From Neobacillus sp. SuZ13 (GTDB lineage Bacteria; Bacillota; Bacilli; Bacillales; Cytobacillaceae): a DNA stretch of 64,000 nt. The notes beneath the pieces were generated by a model. That model made no database searches. It worked only from the letters and a program-made list of their open reading frames with translations, and was not told the DNA's origin. The position numbers and the translations under genes were made by a program. Below, one piece after another: positions 62,489-64,000 of the stretch; within the stretch, counting starts at the first letter, position 1; each line of letters begins with the position of its first letter. The stretch is from assembly GCF_030123365.1 (NCBI RefSeq), contig NZ_CP126107.1, positions 2,155,501 to 2,219,500 of the forward strand. The letters are read 5' to 3'.

Positions 62489-63382
62489 ATGACTAATCAG
62501 GTGGAGATTAATAGGAAACCGAAACGGGGAGTTTCTCTTTATAGTTATGCTGGTGAATATGGAGTTACGATGAGTTTGGAAGATATGTTTGCTGAAATGG
62601 ATGATATGGGTGCAAGGGGATTGGAAATCCTAGCAAACTCGCATATTGAAGGCTATCCAAATCCTAGTGAGGAATGGCTGGAGAATTGGGACCGATTAAT
62701 TAATAAATATAATATCGTACCGGTTGAATATGGACATTGGGTAGATTCCCGCCTATATCAGGGAAGACATCTTACTCCTGAAGAATCATATGAAATGTTG
62801 GTTCGCGATTTCAAACTGGCCAACCGACTCGGATTTACCGTTCTTCGTACAAAATTAGGTGTAATCGATGACGATCTTACTCCAGTAGAGAATTGGAGAG
62901 AGTTTATTAAAATAGCTCTTCCGCTGGCAGAAAAATATAATGTGCGCATGTGTCCGGAAATTCATGCCCCTACGCTTTTAAAATCCAAGATGGTGGATGA
63001 TTATGTCGAGTTTATTAACGAGACGGGAACTAAACATTTTGGACTGAACATCGACTTCGGTGTTTTTACAACCCAGACTATACCAGCCAGTGAATGGGGC
63101 CCTGATGAGTTTATCATGCCTGAAAGCGATCACAGCCCGGTAGAGGATATGATTCCGTTACTGCCTTATGTATATTGCTGTCATGCAAAATTCGTGAAGA
63201 TGTCAGATGATTTCGAAGAGATTACGATACCGTACGAGAATATTATTAATACTTTAATAGAGCACAAATGGGACGGTTATATGGTAAGTGAGTATGAAGG
63301 TCCAAAGAAAGATTTGCCTGGTTATGCTGTTGAACAGGTTCGGAAACACCATGTCATGATGAAAAGAATATTGGGAGAATAG
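62489..63382 (+). CDS. C-glycoside deglycosidase alpha subunit, pair 3
   Basis: A 297-residue TIM barrel: [26 protein letters not shown] at the start, ligands in [11 protein letters not shown] (Glu), LNIDFGVFT (Asp), [10 protein letters not shown] (His) and YMVSEYEGP (Glu). Shorter than the other alpha chains, mainly in the region before the last two ligands. ATG 62489 follows GGAGAGAAGG; the open frame extends 8 codons upstream. The beta gene follows after 11 nt. Confidence 0.85.
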   Translation: MTNQVEINRKPKRGVSLYSYAGEYGVTMSLEDMFAEMDDMGARGLEILANSHIEGYPNPSEEWLENWDRLINKYNIVPVEYGHWVDSRLYQGRHLTPEESYEMLVRDFKLANRLGFTVLRTKLGVIDDDLTPVENWREFIKIALPLAEKYNVRMCPEIHAPTLLKSKMVDDYVEFINETGTKHFGLNIDFGVFTTQTIPASEWGPDEFIMPESDHSPVEDMIPLLPYVYCCHAKFVKMSDDFEEITIPYENIINTLIEHKWDGYMVSEYEGPKKDLPGYAVEQVRKHHVMMKRILGE

Positions 63383-63393
63383 GAGAGAAGCGA

Positions 63394-63795
63394 ATGTTAG
63401 AAAAACCTTGTATTCAATCGAGAGGATTTAAAAATGTGGAACGTGAGGGAGAAATTGTCGGCTTTCAGGTTAACATTAGATCCTTATATTATCGAGGACT
63501 CTGGCTTTCTCAGTTGCGCCCGGCTACAGTTACTGTTAATGGGGAAACTTATTTGGTAGAGCAAATTACCTGGACCATCAACGGTGTTACCTATACACAA
63601 TCTGAAATGGCCGAACTCGGGGATGTTCACTGGGGTCTACTAGAACCTGCTACTCTTACCGTTGCAAAAGAAGGCGGTCTGGAATCAGGAAGCCATGAAA
63701 TTGAAGTCAACTATACCTATAGCTGCTCTTATTTTCCTCCAGTGGCGGATACTGTTCTCGGTGGAACGCATAAAAGAACTTTGATTTTGGTTTGA
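63394..63795 (+). CDS. C-glycoside deglycosidase beta subunit, pair 3 (DUF6379)
   Basis: A 133-residue DUF6379 protein: EIVGFQVNIRSLYYRGLWLSQLRPATVTVNGE, ITWTINGVTYTQSEM, HWGLLEPATLTVAKEGGLESGSHEIEVNYTYSCSYFPP. AGGAGAGAAGCGA precedes ATG 63394. Confidence 0.86.
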   Translation: MLEKPCIQSRGFKNVEREGEIVGFQVNIRSLYYRGLWLSQLRPATVTVNGETYLVEQITWTINGVTYTQSEMAELGDVHWGLLEPATLTVAKEGGLESGSHEIEVNYTYSCSYFPPVADTVLGGTHKRTLILV

Positions 63796-63822
63796 TCAAT
63801 AATAAGGTCCTTGGCGACCGAA

Positions 63823-64000
63823 ATGGTGAGCGGAACCGGTGCCAGGGTCGACAATAAGGATCCTTGGCGATCGTACTATTTTAATAGAAATCTTCCTGGT
63901 GACGATAGTTGCGCTTTTCATTCCGGAGAACTATGGTACATGTTTGGTACATTTAAAAGGAATTGGCGCCCAAATAAGGCAGCTGATTTTGAACTGTCAG
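63823..64000 (+). pseudogene. C-terminal fragment of a type-B carboxylesterase
   Basis: The frame encodes SYYFNRNLPGDDSCAFHSGE and LWYMFGTFKRNWRPNKAADFELS, the C-terminal part of PnbA-like carboxylesterases including the catalytic-His region (AFHSGELWYMFG). No N-terminal 400 residues precede it; it starts only 27 nt after the pair-3 beta gene and continues past the window end. A near-duplicate of AAGGNCCTTGGCGA occurs at 63804 and 63857. Probably a truncated relic. Confidence 0.6.

Overview
The window looks like chromosomal DNA of an aerobic, spore-forming Bacillaceae species (Bacillus/Neobacillus-like). It is AT-rich, with strong AGGAGG ribosome binding sites, GTG/TTG starts, sigma-A type promoters, U-tailed terminators, and typical Bacillus families (DUF421, FbpA-like, YhgE/Pip, Cof HAD, GltC-like LysR). 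No rRNA, tRNA, CRISPR array or intact insertion sequence was seen.

1-4.4 kb: one-carbon and lipoate genes (end of gcvPB, lipA, a HesB-like protein, lipoamide dehydrogenase, purU). 4.9-7.7 kb: a DUF421 membrane protein and a two-gene module with an SH3b protein.

8-28.1 kb: a sulfur-acquisition island. Its core (9.4-18.4 kb) encodes an OpuC/EgtU-like ABC importer, an NtaA-type flavin monooxygenase, a urocanase homologue, a DUF917/S-methyl-thiohydantoin desulfurase-family protein and a histidine-ammonia-lyase homologue that lacks the MIO-forming Ser. I read these as import and breakdown of ergothioneine or S-methyl-ergothioneine: trimethylamine loss, then thiourocanate hydration, then sulfur release. 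Two tandem-domain DUF427 proteins flank the core. An argininosuccinate-lyase-family enzyme, two FbpA-like peptides, an Est30-like esterase and a complete sulfonate module (SsuA, SsuD, SsuC, SsuB, YezD-like, SsuE) follow. Seven copies of one small leader-RNA architecture are spread through this island: a 4-bp hairpin in a GA/A internal loop, overlapping the 5' arm of a terminator. Several sit behind promoters whose spacer carries an ATAGGAATT-like (CymR-type) site. I do not recognise this RNA family.

28.4-36.2 kb: a Wadjet plasmid-defence operon in the order jetD-jetA-jetB-jetC. 36.4-44.2 kb: a HAD phosphatase, a small G39P-like pair, a YhgE/Pip membrane protein, LysR plus divergent glutamate dehydrogenase around a perfect 21-bp palindrome, and a secreted M14 carboxypeptidase.

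44.5-64 kb: a C-glycoside catabolic superlocus. It has an AraC regulator fused to a GH39-like domain, three separate C-glycoside deglycosidase alpha/beta pairs, two Gfo/Idh/MocA dehydrogenases, two sugar isomerase/epimerases, a GPH sugar symporter, a GH106-like rhamnosidase and a ROK kinase. A DHA2 efflux pump of different base composition and relics of a GH3 glucosidase and a carboxylesterase are also present. Four promoter regions here share an inverted-repeat operator (arms like AGATTAAAAAT, 9-bp spacer). The expected flow is glycoside uptake, rhamnose trimming, 3-oxidation of the C-linked sugar, C-C bond cleavage by alpha/beta elimination, and isomerisation and phosphorylation of the released sugar.
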